This document shows, piece after piece, positions 10,333 to 21,636 of a stretch of DNA of 35,994 bases. This DNA is from Clavulina sp. PMI_390 (Eukaryota > Basidiomycota > Agaricomycetes > Cantharellales > Hydnaceae). The stretch lies in assembly GCA_015039315.1 (NCBI GenBank), contig WIDE01000133.1, forward strand, positions 43,280-79,273. Reading direction: 5' to 3'. Every line of letters starts with the position of its first letter. The stretch's first letter is position 1. The position numbers and the translations under genes were made by a program. Below the pieces are notes generated by a model, which was not told the DNA's origin, did not search any database, and worked only from the letters and a program-made list of their open reading frames with translations.

Positions 10333-11183
10333 CGTCGGCGGCGTGACGAGGAGACAGGCGGGCTGGACTCGGAAGTTAACAAGGATCAAGAGGTTGTAGC
10401 TGGATGTATATCGAGCTGTCAGAACGCCGGTCCGTGTCTGGTGGTGGTAGGAGGGGAGAAAGACGGCGATGCGCGTTTCAACTTGTTTGGTCGTCAACAA
10501 CCGCGGCAGATTCACCCAAGCACGTGGGCAGTCGTGAACCAACCGAACACGTTTTTTAGCCCACGTATGGCGCGTCCAGGTATTTCCGAAGAAAGAATGA
10601 GCAGATGTACAATTCTTTAGCCCTCCAAAACCAGGGCGTCGTCCCATTGACAACTTGTCTTGTCTGCACGGACTGGGCCGAAGCGCAAACGATCTCGGAT
10701 CTGGTGCAAATAACTCGCTCGTTTCGGGCGTCGAGAAACCGGGCAATTCACTTGCCTCTGGGAGCCTCTGTGGTCAGTGTATAAGGTGGGAGCCAAGATC
10801 TGGCTATAATTAATCGAGGCTCGGGGAGATCGCTTCACAAATTAGCGCCCAGATCACATGCACAGTCTAAACCTCCCCTGTCGACCCGTTACATGACTAT
10901 GTATAAGCTTGGGCAGAGCCATGCTGTAAGACTAGCGATAGGGCGAGCAGCTTCTGATACGATACAATGATGTACTCTGCTTATCATCCAACAAAAGTCA
11001 CGACGAGAAACGCTTTGTTAATCTGATAACGGACAGTTGTTTCTGTTGTTGCTGTTCCAGCGACGTCTTGAGATCTGTTTGACGACAGCCGCAGATCTAG
11101 GCGTGTGACGCTTTCGTCCCCACATTTTCTTGCCCATTCCTTCGGGCCACCAACACCCCCTTCCTCAGTACCTCCTCGACAGC
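10333..11183. promoter_or_regulatory. Shared divergent promoter/5' UTR region, cassette 2
   Basis: This 851-bp region is homologous to 6113-6948. It has the 27-bp conserved block at 10495-10521 and an imperfect form of the inverted repeat at 11071-11098. The minus-strand frame that reads upstream of the small gene here (to 10746) is broken in the other copy, so it is taken as 5' UTR. Confidence 0.6.
11071..11098. promoter_or_regulatory. Inverted repeat upstream of seven-helix gene, copy 2
   Basis: The arms AGATCTG (11071-11077) and CAGATCT (11092-11098) flank a 14-nt spacer, 85 bp before the ATG at 11184. The position matches the palindrome of cassette 1, 87 bp before its ATG. Confidence 0.45.
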
Positions 11184-13216
11184 ATGATCCCAATAGTTCC
11201 ATCCACCTTGGCGGAGCCTGAGCCTCGTTGGATTCTTCCTCTAGTTGATAAACCGAACGTTGAGGTCCTGCGATATGTGATTGCGAGACCATCTAGAGCA
11301 GCTGTGGCTTCCGGATTGATGATTGCGGTAATGTGAGTCAAATGACACGTTAGGAGCACTATGGGTGATAATATTCTCCATGGCGTTCGTTACTGACTTT
11401 TATTGTAGCCTCATGGGCGTGGTCACAGTACAGCTTTCGAGCTACTCTCGCCGATTCTACAAGGAGCGCAAGGTGCTCGTTGTGATCGTGAGTGTCATTT
11501 TCTATGACTCAACAAATGCGAATCCGTTCTAATAGACGATCTTCACCTTCACGTCGCGCCAAGGCTAACGGGCTTTTGTGAGTTTTCCAAATGATCGTTT
11601 TCTAATGAGCAAGCGCTCTCCTATGCCGCGCTAACCAACACCCAATAGCCTATATAATCTTGCTAGCCTGTAAGTAGATGCCTAAAGCATTGGCTGATTA
11701 CGCTCACTAGCTCTGCCACCGATAGACTCTGCTTGGGAGAAGCCTTGTATCGCGCATTGGTCACCGGGTTCTCCGAGGGCGAAGGTTTTGTCACTCTCTG
11801 CCAGTGAGTGAGCCCTGTTGAGTCTATTCTCTGAATTATGACTCACGCTTGTCTATATAGGCGCTACATGTTACTAATCATCGGAAACGTAAGCCATCCT
11901 CCTTGAGCGGCCTCCATAAGGCGTTTCATGATCCTTTGTCAGAATTTCGCCGACGCTTTGGCCACTTATTCACTGGCAATCCCCATCGCATCGAGTAAGT
12001 TGCTCGACCCGTCTCGAGCATATGTTTTCTCAGTTTGCCTTAGTTTTTGGCAATTGTCACCTTGGTACTGCACTGAATATACTCATATCAATTCGTCTTG
12101 GTGAGTGTGTTTGAGATCTCCCATTCTGTCCCAGCGCAAGAGTGTGCGGATCTGCCTGACCACTGTTTTCCTGTGCCAACTTAAGCCATCAGCGTCACTG
12201 GTGCCCACGCTATATACGTCACCATTGATTCAACAACCGCCGCTGATCATTTGGCATCACCATGCAAATGGATCCAGTCACTGATCCTTGGTACCGAATG
12301 TATCATTTGCGGTGTACTGATTGCTGCCAGCTTTCGAGCTATCAAGAATGGATCACCGTGAGTATGTCCTCAAATTACCTTTGAAACCGAGTTTTCTGAC
12401 AGCGGCTTTGATTGATTGGTAATTGCGTAGAAAACATCCTGTCATTCAGGATATCTACCGCTATGCAGTTCCATCATACTTTCTCACTGTGTATGGCTAG
12501 TTTCCTTTGGCCTGCCCGGATTACGCCTCATTTACCCCTCGGATGTAGTGCCTGCCATTTTGCTTGTGCATCTGTAAAGCCACAACTGTTCCTGGCTATT
12601 CGACTGCTACATCTGACACTTTCTGGGACTTTAGGGATTCTGGTGCAAATCTGCTTTTATGACGGCGTGCTTCGGCATCCCTCTTGCAGCTGGTAGGATT
12701 ATTTATCTCCCCGATATCGAGTGTGCTAACCACAGTACTGCATAGTTTCTAATGTTACCTTGCTTGCCTTGTCAGTTGAACTGTGCTTGTGGAGACCATA
12801 TAGCTGATCAGATGAACGCGATAGCCTCCAAGCGAACCCCTCCGTCTTTGATGGATCTTTAAGAGGCCAACGCAATAGGGTAGGTATCTACTGCAATCTG
12901 ATGATTCTATGAACAAGCCGATGAATACCTCTAATCATTTTTGTAGAAGGCGAAATGGGTTCAATCCTCAAGTAAAATCATCGTAGCCCATGACATCCAC
13001 ACTGAGTCGTGCCACGATGGCCCCCTCGAAGTTGAGCTGACGGAGCGTCTTGAGGTAACTCTCTTTCCCAGTTTTATTGCATTTGATATCGAAGCTAACA
13101 TTCGGCTAATTTTTCCATAGAGAAAGTTTCCCGATGAAGAGGAGTCACGCTCTTATTTTACAGCGCTAGATACACCCAAATCGTCTGAAGAATGTGGAGA
13201 GGGACCGTCGGCTTAG
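11184..13216 (+). CDS. Seven-helix membrane protein, receptor-like, copy 2 (364 aa)
   Basis: Sixteen exons: 11184-11332, 11409-11487, 11564-11577, 11649-11669, 11726-11803, 11861-11888, 11943-11994, 12044-12100, 12186-12357, 12431-12490, 12549-12573, 12635-12692, 12746-12788, 12825-12879, 12947-13054 and 13121-13216. They total 1095 nt in frame. Fourteen exon lengths equal those of the copy at 6949-8981; exon 10 is 12 nt shorter and exon 15 is 3 nt longer. The seven hydrophobic segments and the acidic tail (ERLERKFPDEEESRSYF) are kept. The 36-nt intron at 12789-12824 starts at the same GTGGAG donor as its paralogue. Reading through it gives a stop in both copies, while splicing restores the conserved LQANPSVF. 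A role in sensing or transport at a membrane is inference from topology only. Confidence 0.82.
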
Positions 13217-14032
13217 CCTTGGTGCCATGCCACTACTCTACCATCGCCTTGATCCGCAGCCAAATAAACAAGGCTAGGTTTTTCGAGTTACTTCTGTTAT
13301 CCATTCGTTTACTCGCCTGTAAGAAAGCTGGAGCCATGTAATACCCTCTACCTACTCCGACAGTGTATAGCATGTACAGCAAAGAGGCATTGTTTCAAGT
13401 CCCATTCTTGGCATTTCAGTTCCGCTGACGCCAAGTAGCGCCACCTTGTCTAATCTGACCACATTGTTCATTAGTGATTACCTAGTTTCTTGACTACCAG
13501 CTCACTCCCTTCAGGACCATCGCCTCAGAAGTTGAAGCGCAAATACGCCCCGGGCATTCGTACATTACGAACTACGCTCCCTATCCCGAACCCGCCAAAA
13601 CACGGTCATACCTTGTGACTACTTAACAAGAATTTCATGACCATTCAGCCACTACGACCAACGGCCATAAGCCCCATTCTCCGCAGCATTCAAAGCGTCT
13701 TTCATCTCATTGAGTCATATAGCGGACCAGCAACCCAGATGAGAGATAGTGCCAGCGGAAGATAGCAGAGAATGAAGTGACTCCAGCGTCGTGCAGCATA
13801 TCATCTACCGTGGAGCCAAAGCACCAATCCTTGGGGGTAGGGCCCATCATCGCATCCTGCCAGATGGCGGTGTGGAGCGATGAAGAATGATATTAGTATG
13901 GAATATGATGATGTTATACGCGCAGCGTGTTTAGCTATATGTGTATTATCTGAGAAGTAGGATAAAAATGAAATGAATGTTCAGAGTGTGTAGAGCGTGG
14001 GCCAATGGATGTTCAAGTTGTTATGTAGCAGG
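13217..14032. other. Intergenic region between convergent membrane-protein genes
   Basis: The first 200 bases resemble the 3' flank of the copy-1 seven-helix gene. The rest lies downstream of the minus-strand DUF6534-type gene. I see no further gene, repeat or RNA. Confidence 0.5.
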
Positions 14033-16074
14033 TCACGAATCAATTGTTCGACGGTCGTCCTCGTCCCTTTCTTCCTCATCGGCAAAAGCTGTCGAATCGA
14101 AAGAAAGCCCATCACTGAGGACTGTTGTTCTTGAGCCTGATCTTCTCTCAGACCCCCAATCTATGCTCTTGGGCTTCTCAGATGGGAAGGAAGGCTGTGC
14201 CATGACTTCGGGGGAGAATAAGTTGATGAGCCGATCTGGTGGAAGACGACTAGGAAATCCGAGGGGAGGGCGTTTCATATCGCGCATGAAAGGGTCCGAG
14301 GTTTTGGGAGTCAAAGTCCCGGAGAGTGGAGATCGGAAAGCGGAGGGTGTCTGAAGTGGTGGTTAGCAGTTGGGTTGGTGAGAGCATAATAGGCATGGAA
14401 CGTACCCAAGCAGCTTCTTCCTCTTTGGGTGGAGGAGGAGCCCAACGGCCGCGAGAGTTTACTGCATGATAATAAATGAGCGATCAGCGTTGGAAACACG
14501 GCCCACCTGATACGAAAGAGACTCACGCAACGACATCATGCAATTTGCGTAAACTTTGGACAGCGGGAGAGTTGGGATCATGTGGTAGTTCTTGGACTGA
14601 AAGGGGTATCAACTAGTGAGAGGAAGTTGAATCAAAGGAGTAAATTCGCCTTACAACAGTGAGCTACAAATATTCACAAGCATGGTCAGTTGAGGTTTAG
14701 GGTGGGGTGACCGCGGTGATGTACGACGTACGATGAGGATGATGTTCACCAACGCCCAAGCTACCGTTATAGCACCAGTTTGTATTGAGACTGCCGCCAA
14801 AGGTGAGTCCACCGCTATTAGTCATCCCAGAAATAACAGCATACATGTAATCAGCTTGGTCCAGAGTCCATCCTCCTCGCCAAAGTGGGTCTTTCCGTTA
14901 CGAACATGATTGACAAGGATAATCGCAATGATTGTTGAGCTAACGAGGCCCAATGAGAGCCATGTGACGGTTATCCACTTGAAGTCATTGAAACTATCAA
15001 AGTTCTTGATAACGGCGGAGGCTGTGGAGAGTATCAAGTTAGGAATGCCGGTGGTCATCTATGAGATTCACGCTTACCAACGACATTCCCGAAACCAAAA
15101 CCTACACTCACAGAAGGGATTCAGAAATAATAACCAAGGTGATGGAGTCGATTTTACTCACCAGCCTCCAATATCGACAGTACCATAATCCCAAATGGCG
15201 CCCATGCCCTTCCTGTCAGCGCACGAATTCTCCTAGGGATGGTGGCGTTAGTCCGCTTAGAGAAAAGTTCATTAGAACACCAATGGCTTACATGGCAAAG
15301 AAACTTTGCACCATCAGATTCGATAACATGACCTGTAGGGGCGCTCGTCAGTTGTACTCATGGAATAGGCTCGTGTGCGACCTACGGAGGTGATGACTGT
15401 TCTCATTCAAGGGATTGCGAGGAGTAAGCGACCCGTATTGAGCATATAATTAGTAGACTCACGCAGAAGATATCCTAAAGGGAACGGTAGAGTAAGTTGA
15501 AGAGTTAAAATGCTTTACGAGGAGTTACGCACCTGGGTCAACAAAGCATGCTACCGACAAATCGCCTAAAGTGGTCATGTATCGTCCAATCAGGAACAGG
15601 AGACCCTGGAGCATGGGAAGGGCGTACCAAAGTTTTGGATTGCATAGTTGTACACTGAAAGCACATCATTCTAATGAGTCTCCGATGGGAAGGTATAACG
15701 ACGGGATGAGCCTCACCGACATATGCAACAGCGGAAGCGTTGACGGCGGATACTAAAACTAGTACGGTGACGAAGAGTTTTAGTCGAGTTGTTTCACTAG
15801 AGAGAGCGTTATCATTCTTAGTGTAAGCTTCTGCATCAAGCGGAGCTGACATACACTGAAACGTGTCGATAGAAGCCCTGGCTCTGTAGCAGTAATGATC
15901 CAAACTGTAAAGTGCAGTTCCGTGTTTCAGCGACCAAGCCGGTGGCGATGGGAATACAGAGTGGTGAAAACGAACGAGCAGCAGGTTGAAGAACCCTCCG
16001 ATCATCAATGGCCCAATGTAGGCCTCTGCCTCTGAGCGTAATACAGCCGGTGTCGGTCTTCCCCACTGCCCCAT
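14033..16074 (-). CDS. DUF6534-type seven-helix membrane protein (386 aa)
   Basis: Sixteen minus-strand exons: 15976-16074, 15855-15904, 15717-15796, 15628-15654, 15533-15565, 15463-15474, 15386-15396, 15292-15332, 15162-15232, 15078-15101, 14845-15021, 14732-14814, 14655-14663, 14527-14596, 14406-14461 and 14033-14350. They total 1161 nt in frame. Micro-exons of 9, 11 and 12 nt and a 30-nt intron (14815-14844) are inferred; each is needed to keep the frame. The protein starts MGQWGRPTP, then AYIGPLMIGGFFNLLL leads into the first helix. Later pieces such as NYAIQNFG, VQSFFAMRI, WLSLGLVSSTIIAIILV, SIQTGAITVAWALVNIIL and LPLSKVYANCMMSLLNSR follow the order of basidiomycete DUF6534 proteins as I remember them. 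The tail (about residues 282-386) is Pro/Ser/charged and probably cytosolic. The function of the family is unknown. Confidence 0.82.
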
Positions 16075-17249
16075 CTCTGACTATGCGTGCTCTCCGCAAA
16101 GAGCTCAAGAGGGAGACCAAGCAAACGCAGCGAGCAAGGAGACACTGTCCAGAAGATCACGCAAGATGGAGGTAAAAGGAAGAGGCGGGACGCGATGGAG
16201 AAAGCACGGGTGCATAAGTACCGACTATCCATCAACTAGATCAAATCATAATCGGTCTATTGAACGGGGGCGTGGAAGTGCATCGCCGAGATGTGAAAAA
16301 GGAAAGGGTAGAGTGACACCTTGGGACGAATGGAATGAAGTGATGTGGCTTCATTGAGTGACGCAGGGGGCAGAATCGCCGACGCAGCTCAAATAAGCCA
16401 GCTCGTGGCGAATATATCAGCACGAATATGTGGCTCGAGTTTTGAGTCACATCCTCAATCCGTGTGTCCAAAAAGACAGCCCAGCTACACATGCATGTCT
16501 TGGAGACTACTTCCAGCACAAGCAATATCGCTTGAGGGTGGAATCTCGCCAGGGATTACTCAAAAAAGACACCTAAGAAAGATAGGAAGATGAGCGTGGG
16601 AAGATCTCAAACAGGAACAAAGTTCGCCGCCCATTCAAACCACTCAAAACGAGGCAAAAGAACTCAACGTCGACATCAATTGGATCACTTCATCTCCTCC
16701 CGATCAATGATGCTGTGCATTCTATTGCCCCCGGCTTTGTTGACATCTGGCAGAATTTGTTCCTCACTTTTGTGACTCACTGGCGAAACGGACGATCAAG
16801 ATCGTCCTCGGGGCGTGATGATCCTGACCTGCCAAGGGCGACGCAAGCCTCCACGTTGCTGGCCACGCACGAGAGAGAATAGGGGCCAATCGATTGCTTA
16901 ACATTGTGTGAAAACTCGATGCTCACCAAGCGAGCAACGGCTGCGCTGCGAGATGAAAATCGCTCTAAAATTCCGCGTTCCACAAGCGCGCGATGTCGCG
17001 TTGGTGATAAGGATATATCAGGTAACTTGGGTTGCGGCGAGGACGAGGGGTCCGAGGAACAGAAATCATATCGCACTCGGTGCTTGGCACTAGTCAAGCT
17101 TGTCAGTGTTAGCGCGCATGGGTGGGATGAGCGGAGGAGTGGTGGCCGGGAGCGCACTAGCGTGCGTCAGCATTCATATAGCAAAAGGAGACATGTCTAC
17201 AGCAGCGGCACCCTTAATCTTACAATAGGGGTCGTAAATCAGATTTAAG
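16075..17249. other. Intergenic region of about 1.2 kb
   Basis: It lies between the 5' end of the DUF6534-type gene and the 3' end of the dehydrogenase gene, both on the minus strand, so it should hold the promoter of the former. Short open frames on both strands (for example 16241-16525 and 16777-17157) show no domain, codon pattern or splice logic that I recognise. Confidence 0.45.
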
Positions 17250-18575
17250 TTACAAGGACGGATAGGCCCGAGAGTCAGTGCTCTTTCCAAGATCCTCGTA
17301 CTCTTGCATGGAAGCCTCCCATCTCGCAAACATCTCTCTAACGTCCACTGCCGCATCTGAGCCTATGACGAGGCGTTCAGGCCAGGGTCGCACCGAAGGC
17401 TTCCCATCGCCGGTGGCCTCGGGCACGTCTCCACTTGGTTTCCTTAGCATCATGCCCTCGCCGCGGACAACGTCACATAGCAACGTCGCGTACTTGACGG
17501 GATCCCCCAACTGCGATCCCGGTAGGGATTTTACCATGCCGCGGAATCGTTCGATGGTAGGAGCATAATCCTCATAGCCTGGTCCGGGCATTGGAGGGGG
17601 AACGGGGTTGCCTGCATACCCACTGGTGTGGAAACCTCCGGGGACCGTGGTAAGGACACGGATATTGAATTGGGCAACCTCTTTGGCCAAAGTTTCCCCG
17701 TATGCTAATCATGATGACATAATGCATTGGTTGGTAGACGTTTCGGCAGATGAGCGATGTTACGACGTACCATTGGTCGCTGCCTTGCTTATTCCGTACG
17801 CCCCAAGCATCTAGAGAGGATCATGGATCAAATGAGTTATTGAATATCATCCTGCCCGATGGACGGAGTATGTGCTCACGGGGACAAGGCGCATGCCCGA
17901 GCGACTCCCAGTGATAACAACGGTGCCCGATCGTCGCCTCCTCATCAATGGAAGGAATGCGCTGGTGGCATTGGCAGTGCCGAATAGATTGGTCTGGAAT
18001 TGTGTCAGAAGACCCTCAGGCCTTTAAAGACCGAAAAACACATCGAACGATCAGTCTGCTACCACAGAGTATCGATGGTGGGAGGTCGACAGCCTTCGGC
18101 CAGCACTCACCCGAGTTCCTCCAAGGATCCAAAATGGCCGTATCCCGCGTTGTTCACCAGGACGTCTATCCTCCCGTATATTTTCTCGGCGCCTTCAGCA
18201 ATTGTCTTCATGTCTTGGCTTGGGATTGTTACATCGCATTCCATGATGTGGGCACCAGCTTCGGCAAGATTGTCGAGGCGAGAGAGCGGTTGTCGAGCAC
18301 TTGCGATGACTTGATCGCCACGCTTAAGGGCTTCAAGCGCTATCTCTTCACCAAAGCCGGAAGAACAGCCCTAATGGATAGTATGGATGCAATGTATCAT
18401 CCCATCATCGCATGAAAGGTCGAGATTGAATGTGGAGTGATGCGAGGGTATAAATTCAGGGGTCAGAGCAAGTATAAATGTAGGAACAACATCCGAACCG
18501 CGCTGCTAAGAACGAATGACTCACCGTGATGAACCACACCAGAGGCTCTGTCGACGATGACAGCTCTTGAACCAT
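17250..18575 (-). CDS. Classical short-chain dehydrogenase/reductase (315 aa)
   Basis: Five minus-strand exons: 18525-18575, 18111-18370, 17880-18021, 17771-17810 and 17250-17704. They total 948 nt in frame. The start MVQELSSS is the only ATG giving the cofactor motif. TGCSSGFG (residues 17-24, TGxxxGxG) binds the dinucleotide and is interrupted by the first intron after the Thr codon. NNAG is at 90-93. The catalytic tetrad is Asn115, Ser143, Tyr156 and Lys160 (YGISK), with normal spacing. The C-terminal third (FNIRVLTTVPGGFHTSGY and after) has the usual substrate-loop position after a Pro-Gly. The length is slightly above the 250-290 aa typical of the family. The enzyme should oxidise or reduce an alcohol/carbonyl with NAD(P); the substrate cannot be told from the sequence. 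All splice sites are canonical, so the gene looks intact. Confidence 0.88.
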
Positions 18576-20231
18576 GGTGTACTTTCGGCGATAGCTCTGC
18601 TCCCCGATCAACAACACTTGCAAACATCAAATAGGAACGAAAGGGCGTACCACGGTGTTGCTTAGTGTAAGGATTGAGACGCTCTAATTAGACCGAGGTG
18701 TTTGGGTCTAGAAAGCTGTTATTAAGGTAATATTGATAAGCGCTTGGCTCGAAGGCACGGAGGCCAACCCGCCGGGTAGAGCAAGCGCTCGGACCCACCA
18801 TTGCCGGAGAGCGATTTGATTGGTTTGAAATCTGACCATCTCCTGCCGACCACAAGATTGGCCCTGGGCCTGAATGGTGTGCCTGAGGAAAAGCCAGTGC
18901 AGGAGCGCTGAAACTTTTCGACCTCAAAGTCTATCAGCCGATGGTGCAATTATTAGGGCTTGCAGAGAATAATCACTTCTTTATTGAATCATCACTGTAT
19001 TCCACCTCGAGAATTTGGTAGACGGTGGACAGAGGTGCAGGCACACCGAGAAAGGGCCAAACAAACAACATCAACCTGTATGCTGCAGCTTCAAAGCTTT
19101 CGGCGAATTTGCTCCTAGAGAGTCTACTACGTACATTTCCGACGGTTGGGGATAAACCTGGTGGGATGAGGTTGTGAGTAGCCACAATACTTTGCTGTAG
19201 TGTCTCGACTGACCTCTCTCACAGCAGAAGGTGCTTCAAGTTTCACAACTAGCAGGACTGTTTCCGAATTGGCTTATTAAATGCTAATACGTCAGTGCTT
19301 ACACATATTCTGAATGGTCTGACTCACTCGATTAGTCAAGCGTTGTATTGCTATATTCCCAAGGAAGCGAGGTCTTCGCTGTGGATCTTCACAGCTTCGA
19401 TTCTCCACACATGTCTAATTCGTCAAGCTGTTCTCCAAATTGAATGGCACTGGCTCTGACTCAGCCGCTCTCGCGATGCTGTCGCCCGAAAGGCCGGACA
19501 TGGTGGGGAGCTGGCTGAGTGGCAAGCTCAATCGGTGTGAACGATTGCTGACGTCAATACAGTCGGCGCTGGCTCAACGCTGCTGATAGGATAAAATATC
19601 TATATCTGAATGTATCTCGAGCTCCAGTGCTATGGAGGCTTCCTGTCCCTCGCTTTGGGTAGCTCTCTGTACACGCCCATCTCCATTGACAGTCAATCGC
19701 TCCCTTTCCAGAACAATCCAAGTTAGATCCATATTTTCTGGTCAAGAAGCCATTGCTGCTTCGTTTCGGGAATAGATCATAATAGTCTATGCCACTAAGG
19801 GGTAGTCGAGAACGTAAACACGTGGGTACTATCTCACCGCTTTTCTTTGCCCCCAATGGCTAATGGGACAAAGGTGTTCAGCACCTTCGCCTACTTTGTG
19901 CGCTCTCTCGTGGAGGACCTCCAGAACAACAACGTATCACCATCTAGTCATTTCGAAAACCTCGACCTATTGTTGTGCTCCGGCAACCTCGGCGCAAACG
20001 ACTCCGATGATTTGCCAATCTCTCGTGACGTATCTATTACATTTTAATTATCCCACTATGAGCTTCCGAAGAACCTGCCAACTCTAGCCTTCACCGTTCT
20101 AAGCGGACTTCTGAGGCCTCAATGGGCTAGGTGGTATCGGCATATATAAGTGATCCTTTGAGAATCAAAGCTTCCTTCACTGCTTTGCTCCTGTAACCTC
20201 CTCTCAAAGAACGCATTCTACCTCTCGCGAC
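18576..20231. other. Gene-poor intergenic region between divergent genes
   Basis: About 1.65 kb separates the start of the minus-strand dehydrogenase from the start of the plus-strand NmrA-like copy 1. I found no credible exon set on either strand. It contains a TGACGTCA palindrome at 19550-19557 and a TATA-like element just before NmrA copy 1. Minus-strand frames at 18688-18949, 18973-19185 and 19554-19856 lack recognisable features. Confidence 0.45.
20143..20149 (+). promoter_or_regulatory. TATA-like element of NmrA-like copy 1
   Basis: TATATAA lies 89 bp before the ATG at 20232. The position is shared by the other three array members, which supports a true core promoter element. Confidence 0.55.
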
Positions 20232-21636
20232 ATGTCCAAGATAATTGCTGTCATTGGTGCCACTGGTGCACAAGGTACACCAATTGTGAAAGATCTCCTC
20301 AAGCCATGCGCGGACGGCTCCCCCTCTCCGTATAAGGTGCGGGCTCTCACTCGGAACCCTGAACACCGCCGTGCAAAGGAGTTGGAGGCGCTAGGAGCTG
20401 AACTGGTTCAAGGTGCGTACTTTCATTTCTTGATGAACGCAATTCTTCCTTTCATTTGTAAGGATCAGAGTGAGCTAATGAATGTCCTTCGTGCATCTGT
20501 CATTGTTCTGTTATTCACGATACTAGGTTCATTCACGGACTTTGATAGCATCCACAGACTGTTTGAAGGTTGTTATGGCGCGTTCGTTAACACTGACAGT
20601 TTCACTGTGGGGGCTGCTGTGGAGATCAATGCCGCGTTCAACATTGTGAGCTCCTAAGAATCCCACCATGCTTCTTTGCTTCCGTGCCTGAATGAGAAAT
20701 TATCTCCCCAACAGTATGAGATCGCTATGCACCACAAGCTACGTCACTACGTGTGGTCAAATCTGGATTATTCGCTTCGCCTCGGGGTCAGTATCTGATC
20801 TCACAAGCATGTTGCTCACTTAGACTATTTTGCTGACAAGGCTCGATCACTACCTGGACGTCACTCTCGCAACCTCAGGGCTGGGATCCCATGTACTCTG
20901 TAGACCATCATAACACCAAAGCCCGATTTGGCGAATGGATGATGGCCCAACCCAACCCGATCGATGGCGAAGGTGCGCGTTGATTCAGATGCGGTCCAAA
21001 AAGAAACGTCTCCTGACCAAGCAAATCTTTCAAGGCATGATGTGGACCTCATTCACGACGGCTCCATACATGGACATGATGTATGCCATGTTTGCACCTG
21101 TCATTCAGGACGATGGTACTCGGCTTTGGGTCTCACCTATGGGTAACGGGGGAATGCTCCCTCTTGCCGCCCTTGACGACCTGGGCTGGTGGGGCCGCTG
21201 GACATTCGACAACCCTTCCCTTTCCACGGGCCGTGATCTCGCTCTCGCCTCACAGTGCGTCACGATGCCTGAGATGGTCGAAATATTCCACAAAGTCACG
21301 GGGCTGCCTGTCAAGTACCAACCACTGACGATGGAGGAGTACTTTAAGCTGTTCAATGGCAAGGATGTGCCCGTGGCGTTCGATGTCAAGGACGGAAAGA
21401 GCTGGGAATCAAACTTCCACGCATGGTGGTCGATGTGGCGCGATGGTATCACCAAACGCGACATGAAGTGGATCGAATCAATCCATCCACCCACAACCCT
21501 CGAGAACTGGATGCGTGAGCATAAATATGACGGAACTGTCCCAAAGTTTTTGTTGAAGAATTCAGAGGACCATCGTGGCAACCCTTTGCACCTCAAGTTT
21601 GACAAGTCAACACTTCTGAACAGCGCTCAAGCTTGA
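20232..21636 (+). CDS. NmrA-like NAD(P)-binding protein, array copy 1 (355 aa)
   Basis: Five exons: 20232-20412, 20527-20645, 20715-20786, 20879-20972 and 21035-21636. The start MSKIIAVIGATGAQG carries the Rossmann GxxGxxG motif (residues 9-15). VRALTRNP follows, with the basic residue expected to contact NADP(H). The NmrA-type family often acts as a redox or metabolite sensor or as a non-catalytic oxidoreductase-like protein. The Tyr-x-x-x-Lys catalytic pair is not obvious, which favours such roles. This is the most divergent array member: the end (LHLKFDKSTLLNSAQA) differs from the KRYVNGKSGEF ending of the others, and the first intron is longer (114 nt). The intron found in copies 2-4 between YMDM and the following residues is precisely absent, so the last exon reads through as YMDMMYAMFAP. 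Confidence 0.88.

Larger units (their letters stand above)
9390..13430. repeat. Tandem segmental duplication, unit 2
   Basis: This is the second copy of the two-gene cassette, in the same orientation as 5170-9210. All 16 exons of the seven-helix gene and both exons of the small gene are present and open, so neither copy is a pseudogene. Introns and flanks have diverged much more than exons, so the duplication is not recent. Confidence 0.85.

Noticed and set aside
10159..10746. Minus-strand open frame of 195 codons overlapping the copy-2 small-protein start
   Set aside because: The conserved protein begins at the ATG at 10332 and splices at 10260. The upstream extension is broken in the other copy.
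15607..15628. A possible 22-nt intron in the DUF6534-type gene
   Set aside because: It is too short, and the 62-nt intron ending at the ctttag acceptor gives a better protein match (NYAIQNFGDLSV).
18688..19185. Minus-strand frames of 70-79 codons upstream of the dehydrogenase
   Set aside because: They do not splice into the dehydrogenase, whose start and cofactor motif are already complete, and they show no recognisable motif.
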